Counted from the first letter of the stretch, positions 53,604 to 63,100 are shown. The stretch: 64,000 nucleotides of DNA from Bradyrhizobium murdochi (GCF_000472965.1 NZ_AXAU01000005.1:62001-126000); one strand, 5' to 3'. Notes: generated by a model from the letters alone, not told the origin. Program-made: numbers and translations.

Positions 53604-55808
53604 ATGAGATTCGAAACCCCCGCCACAATCAATCCGATCGACCAGCTCAAGGTGGTCGGTAAGCCCGCCGATCGCATCGATGGTCCGCTCAAGACCACGG
53701 GCACTGCGCGTTATGCCTACGAGCACCACGAGGGCATGCCAAGTCCGGCTTACGGCTACGTGATCGGCTCGGCGATCGCCAAGGGCCGGATCACCGGTAT
53801 AGATCTCACTGCCGCCAAGTCCGCACCCGGCGTGCGCGCTATCGTCACGGCTGACAATGCCGGCAAGCTCGGCAAGGGTGACCGCAACACTGCAAAGCTG
53901 CTCGGCGGTCCCGACATCGAGCATTATCACCAGGCGATCGCGCTCGTGGTTGCCGATACCTTCGAGCAGGCCCGCGCCGCCGCGGAGCTCGTCCGCGTCG
54001 ACTATGTCCGAACGGATGGCGCCTTCGATCTCGCGGCAGTCAAGGACATTGCCAAGCCCCGGGCCGTGTTCGGCGGTCCGGCCGATACCGCGGTCGGCGA
54101 TTTTGCCGACGCATTCGCCGCAGCGCCGGTTCAACTCGACGCCAGCTACACCACGCCCGATCAGGCGCATGCGATGATGGAGCCGCATGCCTCGATCGCC
54201 ACCTGGAACGGCGACAAGCTCACGCTCTGGACCTCGAACCAGATGATCGCCTGGGGAGTGGGGGAGGTAGCGAAGACGCTGGACATTCCGAAGGAGAACG
54301 TTCGCCTGATCTCGCCCTTCATCGGCGGCGGCTTCGGCTCCAAACTGTTCGTTCGTTCGGATGCATTGCTCGCGGCACTCGGTGCGCGCGCAACCGGGCG
54401 GCCCGTGAAGGTGGCGCTGCCGCGGCCCTTTGTCTTCAACAACACCACACATCGCCCCGCAACAATCCAGCGCATCCGCATCGGTGCGACCAGGGACGGC
54501 AAAATCGCGGCCATCGGTCATGAAGAATGGTCCGGCAATCTGCCCGGAGGCAGGCCCGAGGGCGCCGTCAGCCAGACTCGGCTGCTTTATGCCGGCGCCA
54601 ACCGCATGACCGCCACGCGGCTCGCGGAGCTGAACTTGCCCGAAGGCAACGCCATGCGCGCGCCGGGCGAGGCATCGGGCATGATGGCGCTCGAAATCGC
54701 GGTTGACGAAATGGCCGAGCGGCTCGGAATGGATCCGATCGAGTTCCGTATCATCAACGATACCCAGGTCGATCCGGAAAAGCCCGAGCGGCCGTTCTCG
54801 CAGCGCCGCCTCACCGAGTGCCTGCGGACAGGCGCGGAGCGCTTCGGCTGGAACAAGCGCAACCCGCAGCCGGGCAGGGTCCGCGACGGGCGTTGGCTGG
54901 TCGGCATGGGCGTCGCTGCCGCGTTTCGCAACAATTTGCTGACGAAGTCGGCCGCGCGTGTGCGGCTCGACAACAACGGCGTTGTAACCGTCGAGACCGA
55001 TATGACCGACATCGGCACCGGCAGCTACACGATCATCGCGCAGACTGCGGCCGAGATGATGGGTGTGCCGATGGAGAAAGTGGTGGTGCGTTTGGGAGAC
55101 TCGAACTTCCCGGTGTCGTCAGGCTCCGGCGGACAATGGGGCGGCAACAACTCGACCGCAGGCGTTTATGCCGCATGCGTCAAGCTGCGCGAGGCGGTCG
55201 CACAGAAACTTGGTTTCAACTCGGCGGAAGCGGAGTTCGCCGATGGCGAGGTTCGCTTGGGTAACCGCCGCGTCCCGCTGGCGCAGGCCGCGGGCGATGG
55301 TGGCCTCCGTGCCGAGGACGGCATTGAGTATGGCGACATCGACAAGAAGTATCAGCAATCGACCTTCGGCGCGCACTTCGTCGAAGTCGGCGTCGATGCC
55401 GCCACGGCCGAGATCCGGGTGCGCCGGATGCTCGCGGTCTGTGCCGCCGGCCGCATTCTCAATCCGAAGACCGCGCGCAGCCAGGTGATCGGCGCGATGA
55501 CCATGGGCGTGGGCGCGGCGCTGATGGAGGAACTCGTCGTCGACGAACGCGCCGGCTTCTTCGTCAACCATGATCTCGCTGGCTACGAAGTGCCGGTTCA
55601 CGCCGACATTCCGCATCAGGACGCGATCTTCCTCGACGAGACCGATCCGATGTCGTCGCCGATGAAGGCCAAGGGCGTCGCCGAACTCGGCATCTGCGGC
55701 GTGGCGGCAGCGGTCGCCAACGCCGCCTACAACGCCACCGGCATCCGTGTGCGCGACTATCCGATCACGCTCGACAAGCTGCTGGAGGAAATGCCGGACG
55801 TCGGTTGA
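53604..55808 (+). CDS. Molybdopterin-binding catalytic subunit of a xanthine dehydrogenase-family enzyme (PaoC/YagR type)
   Basis: A 734-residue catalytic subunit. Segments typical of the family are DRIDGPLKTTGTARYAYE, GGGFGSKLFVRSDALLAA and RAPGEASGMMALEIAVDE (molybdopterin cytosine dinucleotide contacts) and the catalytic glutamate near E694 in GVAELGICG. It hydroxylates an aldehyde or heterocycle, using water as oxygen donor. Like PaoC it lacks its own signal and would be exported with the Tat-bearing subunit A. A cofactor-insertion chaperone (PaoD/XdhC type) is not next to it. Confidence 0.93.
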   Translation: MRFETPATINPIDQLKVVGKPADRIDGPLKTTGTARYAYEHHEGMPSPAYGYVIGSAIAKGRITGIDLTAAKSAPGVRAIVTADNAGKLGKGDRNTAKLLGGPDIEHYHQAIALVVADTFEQARAAAELVRVDYVRTDGAFDLAAVKDIAKPRAVFGGPADTAVGDFADAFAAAPVQLDASYTTPDQAHAMMEPHASIATWNGDKLTLWTSNQMIAWGVGEVAKTLDIPKENVRLISPFIGGGFGSKLFVRSDALLAALGARATGRPVKVALPRPFVFNNTTHRPATIQRIRIGATRDGKIAAIGHEEWSGNLPGGRPEGAVSQTRLLYAGANRMTATRLAELNLPEGNAMRAPGEASGMMALEIAVDEMAERLGMDPIEFRIINDTQVDPEKPERPFSQRRLTECLRTGAERFGWNKRNPQPGRVRDGRWLVGMGVAAAFRNNLLTKSAARVRLDNNGVVTVETDMTDIGTGSYTIIAQTAAEMMGVPMEKVVVRLGDSNFPVSSGSGGQWGGNNSTAGVYAACVKLREAVAQKLGFNSAEAEFADGEVRLGNRRVPLAQAAGDGGLRAEDGIEYGDIDKKYQQSTFGAHFVEVGVDAATAEIRVRRMLAVCAAGRILNPKTARSQVIGAMTMGVGAALMEELVVDERAGFFVNHDLAGYEVPVHADIPHQDAIFLDETDPMSSPMKAKGVAELGICGVAAAVANAAYNATGIRVRDYPITLDKLLEEMPDVG

Positions 55809-55963
55809 GCTTGAGCGAACGCGTATTGAACTTCGAGACTTGACCCAGGGCATCCGCAAGGGAAGCGCCACCTGATCTGGCATGGCAGGAATATGGCGGT
55901 GGATGAGAACCATTCTTCAAAGCTAGCGCGCCAATCGTTCCAAAAACGCGCTATGAATGGACC

Positions 55964-57232
55964 ATGGAGAATCCGCGCCCCCTGCCGTTCTCGGCATTCG
56001 AATGGCTGCTGTCCGGGCGGTACTTGCGGGCGCGTCGCAAGGAAGGCTTCATTTCCGTTATCGCCGGTTTTTCCTTCCTTGGCATCATGCTCGGCGTTGC
56101 GACGCTGATCATCGTGATGGCGGTCATGAACGGCTTCCGCAAGGAGCTGGTGGGCAAGATCATCGGCCTGAACGGCCACCTCCTGGTGCAGCCGCTGGAG
56201 CAGCCGTTGACGGACTGGGAGGACGTCACCGAGCGCATCAGTCAGGTTCCAGGCATACGCCTCGCCGTTCCCGTGGTGGACGCTCCGGCGCTTGCATCGT
56301 CGGCGCATAACGCCTCCGGCGTGCTCGTTCGCGGCATTCGCTCCGACGACCTCAACAAACTTGCCGCGATTGCCGGCAATATCCAGCAGGGCTCGCTGGA
56401 TGAATTCGATCAGGGGCGAGGGGTCGCGATCGGACGCAGGCTTGCCGATCAATTGTCGCTGCGTGCCGGCGACAACATCACGCTGGTCGCGCCAGATGGC
56501 GCAGCAAGGTCGAAGGCCACGACGGCGCGGATCAAGCCGTACAAGGTTGCAGCGGTGTTCAGCATCGACATGTCGGAATATGATTCCGTCATGGTCTTTC
56601 TGCCGCTCGCCGAGGCGCAGGCCTATTTCAACCGCGCCGATGACGTGAGCGCCATCGAAATTTTTATCGACGGCAGCCCCGACCGGGTCGACAGCTTCCG
56701 AAGGCCGGTAGCTGACGCCGCGGGACGGCCGGTGTTCCTCGTCGACTGGCGACGGCGCACCTCGGCCTTCTTCGCCGCACTTCAGGTCGAGCGCAATGTC
56801 ATGTTCCTGATCTTGACCTTGATCGTGCTGGTTGCCGCGCTGAACATCGTGTCGGGCCTGATCATGCTGGTGAAGGACAAGGGCAGCGACATCGCGATTC
56901 TGCGCACCGTGGGCGCCTCGCGAGGGGCAATCATGCGGATATTCCTGATCGCAGGTGCTGCGATCGGCGTGCTCGGCACGGTGACCGGACTGCTCGTCGG
57001 TATGCTGGTTTGCCTGAATATCGAAACGATCCGGCAATTTCTGTCCTGGCTGACCAATACCGAGCTGTTTCCACCAAAACTCTACTTCTTGTCGAAGCTG
57101 CCGGCGGAGATCGATTTCGGCGAAACCGCCGCCGTTGTGGCGATGGCGCTGACGCTGTCATTCCTCGCAACGCTCTATCCATCTTGGCGCGCGGCACGGC
57201 TCGATCCGGTCGATGTGCTTCGATATGGGTGA
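55964..57232 (+). CDS. LolC/LolE-like ABC transporter permease, no ATPase partner nearby
   Basis: A 422-residue protein of the lipoprotein-releasing permease family: one N-terminal helix (GFISVIAGFSFLGIMLGVATLI), a MacB-like periplasmic domain, and three C-terminal helices (about 265-300, 315-345, 375-400) with the FtsX motif DIAILRTVGASRGAI. Its partner LolD, which supplies ATP hydrolysis, is not adjacent; canonical copies sit in a lolCE-lolD pair. It may be a divergent second copy using the chromosomal LolD. No ribosome site is clear at ATG 55964. Confidence 0.9.
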   Translation: MENPRPLPFSAFEWLLSGRYLRARRKEGFISVIAGFSFLGIMLGVATLIIVMAVMNGFRKELVGKIIGLNGHLLVQPLEQPLTDWEDVTERISQVPGIRLAVPVVDAPALASSAHNASGVLVRGIRSDDLNKLAAIAGNIQQGSLDEFDQGRGVAIGRRLADQLSLRAGDNITLVAPDGAARSKATTARIKPYKVAAVFSIDMSEYDSVMVFLPLAEAQAYFNRADDVSAIEIFIDGSPDRVDSFRRPVADAAGRPVFLVDWRRRTSAFFAALQVERNVMFLILTLIVLVAALNIVSGLIMLVKDKGSDIAILRTVGASRGAIMRIFLIAGAAIGVLGTVTGLLVGMLVCLNIETIRQFLSWLTNTELFPPKLYFLSKLPAEIDFGETAAVVAMALTLSFLATLYPSWRAARLDPVDVLRYG

Positions 57233-57254
57233 GACCGGCGCGGGGGGCGCCACT

Positions 57255-57332
57255 CGTCATTGCGAGCGCAGCGAAGCAATCCAGTTCTCCACTTGCCGCG
57301 CGATGGATTGCTTCGCTCCGCTCGCAATGACG
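57255..57332. repeat. Palindromic repeat 'gtcattgcgag / ctcgcaatgac' family (copy 2)
   Basis: Arms of 29 bases (cgtcattgcgagcgcagcga and tcgctccgctcgcaatgacg at the ends) pair with one mismatch around a short centre. The element is close to 31061-31145 and lies right after the LolC/E-like gene. Confidence 0.88.
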
Positions 57333-57390
57333 GGAGGGGGCCGCGGCGTACTGGAAGCTGCCTTCGGGAGGCGTGCGCAGCTTGCAGCCC

Positions 57391-57437
57391 TTCATGGTGA
57401 GGAGCGCGGCCGCGCCGCGCGTCTCGAACCATGAGGC
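57391..57437. repeat. Palindromic repeat 'ttcatggtgagga / tctcgaaccatgag' family (copy 3, short)
   Basis: A half-copy of the 17767-17860 and 35286-35391 element: catggtgaggagcgcgg and cgcgtctcgaaccatgagg arms around GCGGCCGCGCCGC. Upstream of thrC; the remaining 160 bases to the thrC start show no feature apart from the ribosome site. Confidence 0.75.
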
Positions 57438-57596
57438 CGCCGGCCCCCAAACCCGCACCTCGCTCCTTTCGCCCACGAGCCATTTCCCCTTCGCCTCAAA
57501 ACCCATTATGGTGCGCCCTCGCTTCGCGCTTTGCGAAATCTAATTCATGACTAATATCAAAGGCTTGGCATAGGGCTTGCGCCTTTGGAGGGTGGT

Positions 57597-59015
57597 TTGA
57601 CGCGCTATATTTCGACGCGGGGGGAGGCCCCCGTCCTGGGTTTCTGCGATGTGATGCTGACCGGGCTCGCCCGCGATGGCGGCCTCTACGTGCCTGAGGT
57701 CTGGCCGCAATTATCGAGCGAAACCATCGCCGCTTTCTTCGGCCGGCCCTATTGGGAAGTTGCCGTTGACGTCATCAAGCCGTTTGCCGCGGGCGAAATT
57801 TCCGACGCCGATCTCGGCCGCATGGCGAATGAGGCTTATGCGACGTTCCGCCATCCCGCGGTGGTGCCGCTGAAGCAGGTCAGTCCCCATCAATTCGTGC
57901 TGGAGCTGTTCCACGGCCCGACGCTGGCGTTCAAGGACGTCGCCATGCAGTTGATCTCGCGGCTCATGGATCACGTGCTGGCCAAGCGCAATCAGCGCAC
58001 CACCATCGTGGTCGCGACCTCAGGCGACACCGGCGGCGCCGCGGTTGATGCGTTTGCCAATCTCGACAATGTCGACCTCGTCGTGCTGTTCCCGAACGGG
58101 CGTATCTCCGATGTGCAGCGGCGGATGATGACGACGACGGGCGCGTCCAACGTGCATGCGCTGGCGATCGAGGGCACCTTCGACGACTGCCAGGCACTCG
58201 TAAAGGCGATGTTCAACCATCACGGCTTTCGCGACGCGGTCTCGCTGTCGGGCGTCAATTCGATCAACTGGGCGCGGATCGTCGCGCAGGTGGTGTATTA
58301 CTTCACGTCGGCGGTGGCGCTCGGCGCGCCCGCGCGTACCGTGGACTTCACGGTGCCTACGGGGAATTTCGGCGACATCTTTGCAGGCTACGTGGCGAAG
58401 AGGATGGGCCTGCCGGTGCGCTGGCTGCGCATCGCCTCCAACGTCAACGACATCCTGCCGCGCACGCTCAAGACCGGCATCTATGAAGTCCGCGAAGTTC
58501 ACGCCTCCGCGTCGCCCTCGATGGACATCCAGGTCTCCTCGAATTTCGAGCGGCTGTTGTTCGAGGCGAGCCGCCGCGACGCCGACAGCGTCCGCCGGCT
58601 GATGGCTTCGCTAAAGCAGTCCGGACGATTCGTGCTGCCGGATGCCATGCTGGCCGCGATCCGCGAGGAGTTCGACGCCGGCCGCGCCGACGAAACCGAG
58701 ACGTCGGCGGCGATCCGCGCCGCCTGGCGCGAGGCCGGCGACCTCGTCGATCCCCATACCGCGGTGGCGCTGGCGGTGGCCGATCGCGATACCTCGGATT
58801 CGAGGCTCCCCAACATCGTGCTGTCGACGGCGCATCCGGCCAAGTTCCCCGATGCGGTGGAAGCTGCGTGCGGCGTGCGGCCGCAACTGCCGGCCTGGCT
58901 CGACGGCCTCATGACCAAATCCGAACACATCACGGTGATGAAAAACGATTCAGCCGAGGTGGAGCGATTCGTGCGCTCGGTCAGCCGCGCCGCGAAGCAG
59001 GGAGTTGCCGGATGA
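57597..59015 (+). CDS. thrC: Threonine synthase
   Basis: A 472-residue PLP enzyme that makes threonine from O-phosphohomoserine, the last step of the pathway. The PLP lysine is K113 in HGPTLAFKDVAMQ; VVATSGDTGGAAVDAF binds the cofactor phosphate, and VDFTVPTGNFGDIFAGYVAKRMG is the typical later segment (split at the loop). I use the TTG at 57597, which follows GGAGG by six bases and starts with the usual MTRYISTRG; another TTG lies 12 bases upstream. The stop overlaps the M16 peptidase start by four bases. Confidence 0.95.
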   Translation: MTRYISTRGEAPVLGFCDVMLTGLARDGGLYVPEVWPQLSSETIAAFFGRPYWEVAVDVIKPFAAGEISDADLGRMANEAYATFRHPAVVPLKQVSPHQFVLELFHGPTLAFKDVAMQLISRLMDHVLAKRNQRTTIVVATSGDTGGAAVDAFANLDNVDLVVLFPNGRISDVQRRMMTTTGASNVHALAIEGTFDDCQALVKAMFNHHGFRDAVSLSGVNSINWARIVAQVVYYFTSAVALGAPARTVDFTVPTGNFGDIFAGYVAKRMGLPVRWLRIASNVNDILPRTLKTGIYEVREVHASASPSMDIQVSSNFERLLFEASRRDADSVRRLMASLKQSGRFVLPDAMLAAIREEFDAGRADETETSAAIRAAWREAGDLVDPHTAVALAVADRDTSDSRLPNIVLSTAHPAKFPDAVEAACGVRPQLPAWLDGLMTKSEHITVMKNDSAEVERFVRSVSRAAKQGVAG

Positions 59016-60301
59016 GCGTTGATGTCACCAAGCTGCCGTCCGGCCTGACCGTCGTCACCGACACCATGCCGCATCTGGAAACCGCAGCGCTCGGCGTTTG
59101 GGCCGGTGTCGGCGGCCGCGACGAGAAGCCGAACGAGCATGGCATCTCGCATCTTCTTGAACACATGGCTTTCAAGGGTACGACGCGGCGCTCCTCGCGC
59201 GAGATCGTGGAGGAAATCGAGGCGGTCGGCGGCGACCTCAATGCCGGGACCTCGACCGAGACCACGGCCTATTACGCGCGGGTGATGAAGGCCGACGTGC
59301 CGCTGGCGCTCGACGTGCTCTCCGACATCCTCACCAATCCGTCCTTCGTGCCGGACGAACTCGAGCGCGAGAAGAGCGTCATCGTGCAGGAGATCGGCGC
59401 GGCGCAGGATACGCCGGATGACGTCGTGTTCGAGCACCTCAACGAGCTCTGCTTTCCGGACCAGCCGATGGGCCGGTCGCTGCTTGGTACGGCGAAGACG
59501 CTGAAGAATTTCGATCGCGACATGTTGCGCGGCTATCTGGCGACGCATTACCGCGGCCCCGACATGGTGGTCGCGGCCGCCGGTGCGGTTGACCACAAGC
59601 GCGTGGTGGAGGAAGCGGCGCAGAAATTTGCCAGCTTCGACGCCACGCCGGCGCCGAAGCCGCAACCGGCGATGTTCGGCAAGGGCGGCTCGCGCGTGGT
59701 ACACCGCGATCTCGAACAGGCGCATTTGACGCTGGCGCTCGAAGGCGTACCGCAGACCGACCTGTCGCTGTTCTCGCTGCAGGTCTTCACCAACACGCTG
59801 GGCGGCGGAATGTCGTCGCGGCTGTTCCAGGAAGTGCGCGAAAAGCGCGGCCTGTGCTACTCGATATACACCTTCCACGCGCCCTATGCCGACACCGGGT
59901 TTTTCGGCCTCTACACCGGCACCGATCCCGGCGACGCCCCGGAGATGATGGAGGTCATCGTTGACGTCATCAACGACTCCGTGGAAACCCTGACCGAAGC
60001 TGAGATCGCTCGCGCCAAGGCGCAGATGAAGGCGGGACTGTTGATGGCGCTGGAAAGCTGCTCGTCCCGGGCCGAACAGCTTGCGCGGCACGTGCTGGCC
60101 TATGGACGGCCGCTGACGGTGGAGGAGCTGGTCACCAGGATCGATGCGGTTTCCATCGAATCGACCCGAAACGCGGCGCACGCGCTATTGTCCCGCAGCC
60201 GGCCGGCGGTTGTCGCGCTTGGTAGCGGAAGGGGTCTGGACACGGCGGTGTCTTTTGCGGAAGGATTGACGCGGTCGAAGGCGAAAACCCTTCTACATTG
60301 A
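59012..60301 (+). CDS. M16 family insulinase-like metallopeptidase
   Basis: A 429-residue zinc peptidase of the mitochondrial-processing-peptidase type. The inverted zinc motif HLLEH (H47, E50, H51) lies in ISHLLEHMAFKGT and the third ligand region is EEIEAVGGDLNAGTSTETTAYYARV, split over helix and strand. The glycine-rich loop is seen in TNTLGGGMSSRLFQEVREKRGLCYS, shared by Rickettsia-type PPP. It overlaps the thrC stop (ATGA), a common alphaproteobacterial pair. A processing role is presumed; substrates are unknown. Confidence 0.95.
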   Translation: MSVDVTKLPSGLTVVTDTMPHLETAALGVWAGVGGRDEKPNEHGISHLLEHMAFKGTTRRSSREIVEEIEAVGGDLNAGTSTETTAYYARVMKADVPLALDVLSDILTNPSFVPDELEREKSVIVQEIGAAQDTPDDVVFEHLNELCFPDQPMGRSLLGTAKTLKNFDRDMLRGYLATHYRGPDMVVAAAGAVDHKRVVEEAAQKFASFDATPAPKPQPAMFGKGGSRVVHRDLEQAHLTLALEGVPQTDLSLFSLQVFTNTLGGGMSSRLFQEVREKRGLCYSIYTFHAPYADTGFFGLYTGTDPGDAPEMMEVIVDVINDSVETLTEAEIARAKAQMKAGLLMALESCSSRAEQLARHVLAYGRPLTVEELVTRIDAVSIESTRNAAHALLSRSRPAVVALGSGRGLDTAVSFAEGLTRSKAKTLLH

Positions 60302-60323
60302 GGTAGGGCTGGGGAGAGCGGGC

Positions 60324-60911
60324 ATGGCCCTGTTTCGTTTGCCAACCAGCGGACCGGCTGCGCTCGTGCCGCGTGGCCACGGCCTCCTGCTGCGCGCTCC
60401 CCAGATGGCGGACTTCCCGCAATGGGCGCAATTACGCGAACAAAGCCGGACCTATCTGACGCCATGGGAGCCGATCTGGCCGTCGGATGATCTGACCCGC
60501 GCCGGGTTCCGCCGCCGGCTGCGCCGCTACGCCGAGGATATCGCCGCCGACCGCTCCTATCCCTTCATCATCTTCCGTGAGCGTGATGGCGCCATGATCG
60601 GCGGCATCACGCTCGCCAATGTCCGCCGCGGCATCGTGCAGGCCGGGACCATTGGATATTGGGTCGGCGAGCCTCACGCCTGCCGCGGCTACATGACCGC
60701 GGCGCTGCGGGTGCTGCTGCCGACGCTGTTCGGTGAGCTCAATCTGCACCGCATTGAGGCGGCCTGCATTCCTTCCAATACGGCGTCGATCCGGGTGCTG
60801 GAGAAATGCGGCTTCACCCGCGAGGGGCTGGCGCGGCGCTATCTCTGCATCAACGGCATCTGGCAGGACCATCTGCTGTTCGGCCTGCTGCATGAGGATT
60901 TCCGCGGCTGA
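60324..60911 (+). CDS. GNAT family N-acetyltransferase (RimJ/RimL-like)
   Basis: A 195-residue acetyltransferase of the RimJ/RimL branch: GHGLLLRAPQMADFPQWAQLREQSR opens, GGITLANVRRGIVQAGTIGYWVGEPHA is the beta strand region (split), and the acetyl-CoA loop is RGYMTAALRVLLPTLF, ending with LEKCGFTREGLARRYLCINGIWQDH. Such enzymes acetylate N-terminal amines of ribosomal proteins or small molecules. GGAGAGCGG precedes ATG 60324, which lies 22 bases after the peptidase stop. Confidence 0.92.
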   Translation: MALFRLPTSGPAALVPRGHGLLLRAPQMADFPQWAQLREQSRTYLTPWEPIWPSDDLTRAGFRRRLRRYAEDIAADRSYPFIIFRERDGAMIGGITLANVRRGIVQAGTIGYWVGEPHACRGYMTAALRVLLPTLFGELNLHRIEAACIPSNTASIRVLEKCGFTREGLARRYLCINGIWQDHLLFGLLHEDFRG

Positions 60912-61011
60912 ATCGTTGATTTCTAAGCCTTTTGGGTGCCTTGGGTTCGCCGCCATTGGGCTGCTATAAGGCCGCGGGAATAGACGATGATGGGGATGGC
61001 AGGGACGTCGC

Positions 61012-61650
61012 ATGGGTGACAATCGTTTGCTCAGGGTAGCGATCGCGGCTGCGGTCGCGGGCGGGCTGGCTTGCACGATGGCCACGCCGGCATCGGCGCA
61101 ATCGCTGACCGACCGTTTCAAGAGCCTGTTCGGGGGAAAATCGGACGAGCCGGCCACAGACGCGCCGGCCCCGCCGGTACCGCAGGACACCGGCGATCTG
61201 ACCTGTCCGCCGGTCACGGTCCGGTCAGGCGCTTCCACCTACGCCGTCGCTGCGCCCGGCAAGCAGCCGGTCGGCAACGACCTGCGGTTCCAGGCGACGA
61301 TCAGCAAGATGGCCCGTGAATGCAGCCTCAATGGCGGCGTGATCACCGCCCGGATCGGCATTCAAGGACGCGTTATCGCAGGCCCCGCCGGCGCGCCGGC
61401 TTCGGTCCAGGTCCCCATACGTGTCGCAGTGGTACACGGCGGCGTATCTGAGAAGACCATTGCCACCAAGGCCTACCAGACCACGGTCAACATGACCGAA
61501 AGCGGCAGCGAACCGTTCACGCTGGTGGCCGAAGATCTCACCTATCCGGCGCCCCCCGGCGCCGACGGCGATCGCTACATCTTCTATATCGGCTTCGACC
61601 CGCAGGCCCTGAAGCCCGAACGCCCGGCGCCGAAAAAGAAGAGGCAATAA
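61012..61650 (+). CDS. Secreted hypothetical protein
   Basis: A 212-residue protein with a signal peptide (LLRVAIAAAVAGGLACTMATPASA, residues about 5-29, cleaved before QSLTDRF), an acidic/proline linker (about 43-60), and a beta-rich domain with two cysteines (LTCPPVTVRSG and MARECSLNGG) that may form a disulfide. The C-terminus is basic (PAPKKKRQ). I recognise it only as a conserved secreted protein of Bradyrhizobium; the family and role are unknown. A strong terminator begins at its stop codon. Confidence 0.8.
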   Translation: MGDNRLLRVAIAAAVAGGLACTMATPASAQSLTDRFKSLFGGKSDEPATDAPAPPVPQDTGDLTCPPVTVRSGASTYAVAAPGKQPVGNDLRFQATISKMARECSLNGGVITARIGIQGRVIAGPAGAPASVQVPIRVAVVHGGVSEKTIATKAYQTTVNMTESGSEPFTLVAEDLTYPAPPGADGDRYIFYIGFDPQALKPERPAPKKKRQ

Positions 61651-61683
61651 AAAAGCCGGCGCGATGGTCTCGCGCCGGCTTTT
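61651..61683. terminator. Bidirectional rho-independent terminator
   Basis: A perfect 14-base stem (AAAAGCCGGCGCGA / TCGCGCCGGCTTTT) with a five-base loop TGGTC begins directly after the stop of the secreted protein gene and lies between it and the convergent atpF. A and T runs on both sides make it bidirectional. Confidence 0.9.
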
Positions 61684-61702
61684 GATCGATGGTGGAAAGC
61701 GC

Positions 61703-62188
61703 TCAGTTCAGCTTGGCGCGAACTTCGGCAATGCCCTTGGCAAGCAAGTCGTCGGCGACCGAGCCCTTGACCGACTGCGACAGGATGGTCGAGGCGGCTT
61801 CGACCGCAGCGTTGGCGGCGGCGGCGCGGACGTCGGCCAGCGCCTGGGCTTCGGCAAGCGCAATCTTGCCCTCGGCAGTCTTGGTGCGGCGGGCGACGAA
61901 ATCTTCCATCTTGGCCTTGGCTTCGGTGGCGATGCGCTCGGCTTCGGCCCTGGCGTTAGCGACGATCTCCTCGGCCTCACGCTCGGCGCTGGCGCGGCGG
62001 GTCTGATACTCGCCGAGCAGCTTGGCGGCCTCCTCTTTCAGACGGCGGGCGTCGTCAAGTTCGGCCTTGATGCGTTCGCCGCGATGATCGAGCGCCGTCA
62101 GTACCGTCTTGTGGATGCCGAGATAGGCAAACAGCACCAGCAGGATGACGAAGGCGATCGCGACCCAGGTTTCCGGTTCGGTGAACAT
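61703..62188 (-). CDS. atpF: F0F1 ATP synthase subunit B
   Basis: A 161-residue subunit of the peripheral stalk. An N-terminal membrane helix ([19 protein letters not shown]) is followed by a long helical, charged domain ([20 protein letters not shown]). As in other alphaproteobacteria with a b and b' pair, it is the shorter one and comes last on the transcript. It begins four bases after the b' stop. Confidence 0.93.
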   Translation of the reverse strand: MFTEPETWVAIAFVILLVLFAYLGIHKTVLTALDHRGERIKAELDDARRLKEEAAKLLGEYQTRRASAEREAEEIVANARAEAERIATEAKAKMEDFVARRTKTAEGKIALAEAQALADVRAAAANAAVEAASTILSQSVKGSVADDLLAKGIAEVRAKLN

Positions 62189-62192
62189 CGGT

Positions 62193-62756
62193 CTATCCCT
62201 TCAACGAAGCATCGACGGCTTTGCTCACCGTCTTGCTGTCGGGCAGCACGCCGGTGAGGCGCTGGACGATCGCGCCGGCCGCATCCGCTGCGATGCCGCG
62301 GACATTGCTCATCGCGGCTTCCCGCGTCGCCGCGATCTGCTTCTCGGCGGCGGCAAGCTTGGCGGTGAGCTGGTCTTCCAGCGTCCTGCGCTCGGCTTCC
62401 GCGGCCACGTTCAGCTTCTCGCGGGTCTCGCTACCGATGGCCTGGGCGCGGGAGCGGGCGGCAGCGAGCTCGGTCTCATACGCTTTCAGCGCCGCGTCCG
62501 ACTCGTCCTTGAACTTCTGCGCCGCCGCCAGATCGCCCTCGATCGCGTTCTGACGTGCGTCGATCACGCTTTCGACGCGCGGCAGCGCAAAGCGGGACAC
62601 GATCACATAGAGCGCGACGAACGCGATGGCGAGCGACACCAGTTGCGAAGCAAACGTGCTCGACTCGAACGGAGGAAATCCTCCGCCGTGTCCGCCGTCG
62701 GCTTCGGTATGGGCACCGGTGCCCTTGGCCGGGGTACCAGGACTTTTTTCAGCCAC
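62193..62756 (-). CDS. F0F1 ATP synthase subunit B' (divergent b subunit)
   Basis: A 187-residue b' subunit with a variable, charged N-terminus ([17 protein letters not shown]), one membrane helix ([19 protein letters not shown]) and a long helical stalk domain ([22 protein letters not shown]). The presence of both b and b' is normal for phototrophic and rhizobial alphaproteobacteria. It lies between atpE (57-base gap) and atpF (4-base gap). I do not assign a symbol because atpG is used for the gamma subunit elsewhere. Confidence 0.92.
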   Translation of the reverse strand: MAEKSPGTPAKGTGAHTEADGGHGGGFPPFESSTFASQLVSLAIAFVALYVIVSRFALPRVESVIDARQNAIEGDLAAAQKFKDESDAALKAYETELAAARSRAQAIGSETREKLNVAAEAERRTLEDQLTAKLAAAEKQIAATREAAMSNVRGIAADAAGAIVQRLTGVLPDSKTVSKAVDASLKG

Positions 62757-62812
62757 GGGGGTCTCCTGTTGCCGTCAGCGCGCCGCCCGGAGGCGGCGCG
62801 AGTGGGTGCAGC

Positions 62813-63043
62813 TCAGAGCGGAACGAACAGCAAGAGCAGCGCGATCAGCAGCGAGAAAATGCCGAGCGCTTCGGTCACGGCGAAGCCGAAGATCAGGTTG
62901 CCGAACTGGCCCTGGGCTGCCGAAGGATTGCGCACCGCTGCGGCAAGGTAGTTGCCGAAGATGATGCCCACGCCGACGCCAGCGCCGCCCATGCCAATTG
63001 CCGCGATGCCCGCGCCGATAAGTTTAGCTGCTGCCGGTTCCAT
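62813..63043 (-). CDS. atpE: F0F1 ATP synthase subunit C
   Basis: A 76-residue proteolipid with two membrane helices joined by the polar loop RNPSAAQGQ. The proton-binding carboxylate is E58 in [10 protein letters not shown]; the glycine-rich [14 protein letters not shown] packs the ring. The C-ring rotates as protons cross. The A subunit is upstream and b' downstream on the same transcript. Confidence 0.97.
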   Translation of the reverse strand: MEPAAAKLIGAGIAAIGMGGAGVGVGIIFGNYLAAAVRNPSAAQGQFGNLIFGFAVTEALGIFSLLIALLLLFVPL

Positions 63044-63100
63044 TTCTATAGCTCCTTTAGGGGGTAAGACAAAGGTGTGGGTGGAAATTCCCCGGACCGC

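Noticed and set aside
57566..57580. Sigma-54-like element TGGCAT-N5-TTGC before thrC
   Set aside because: The GG and GC spacing fits, but a start from it would begin at or after the ribosome site, leaving too little leader for the thrC TTG start. Probably chance.
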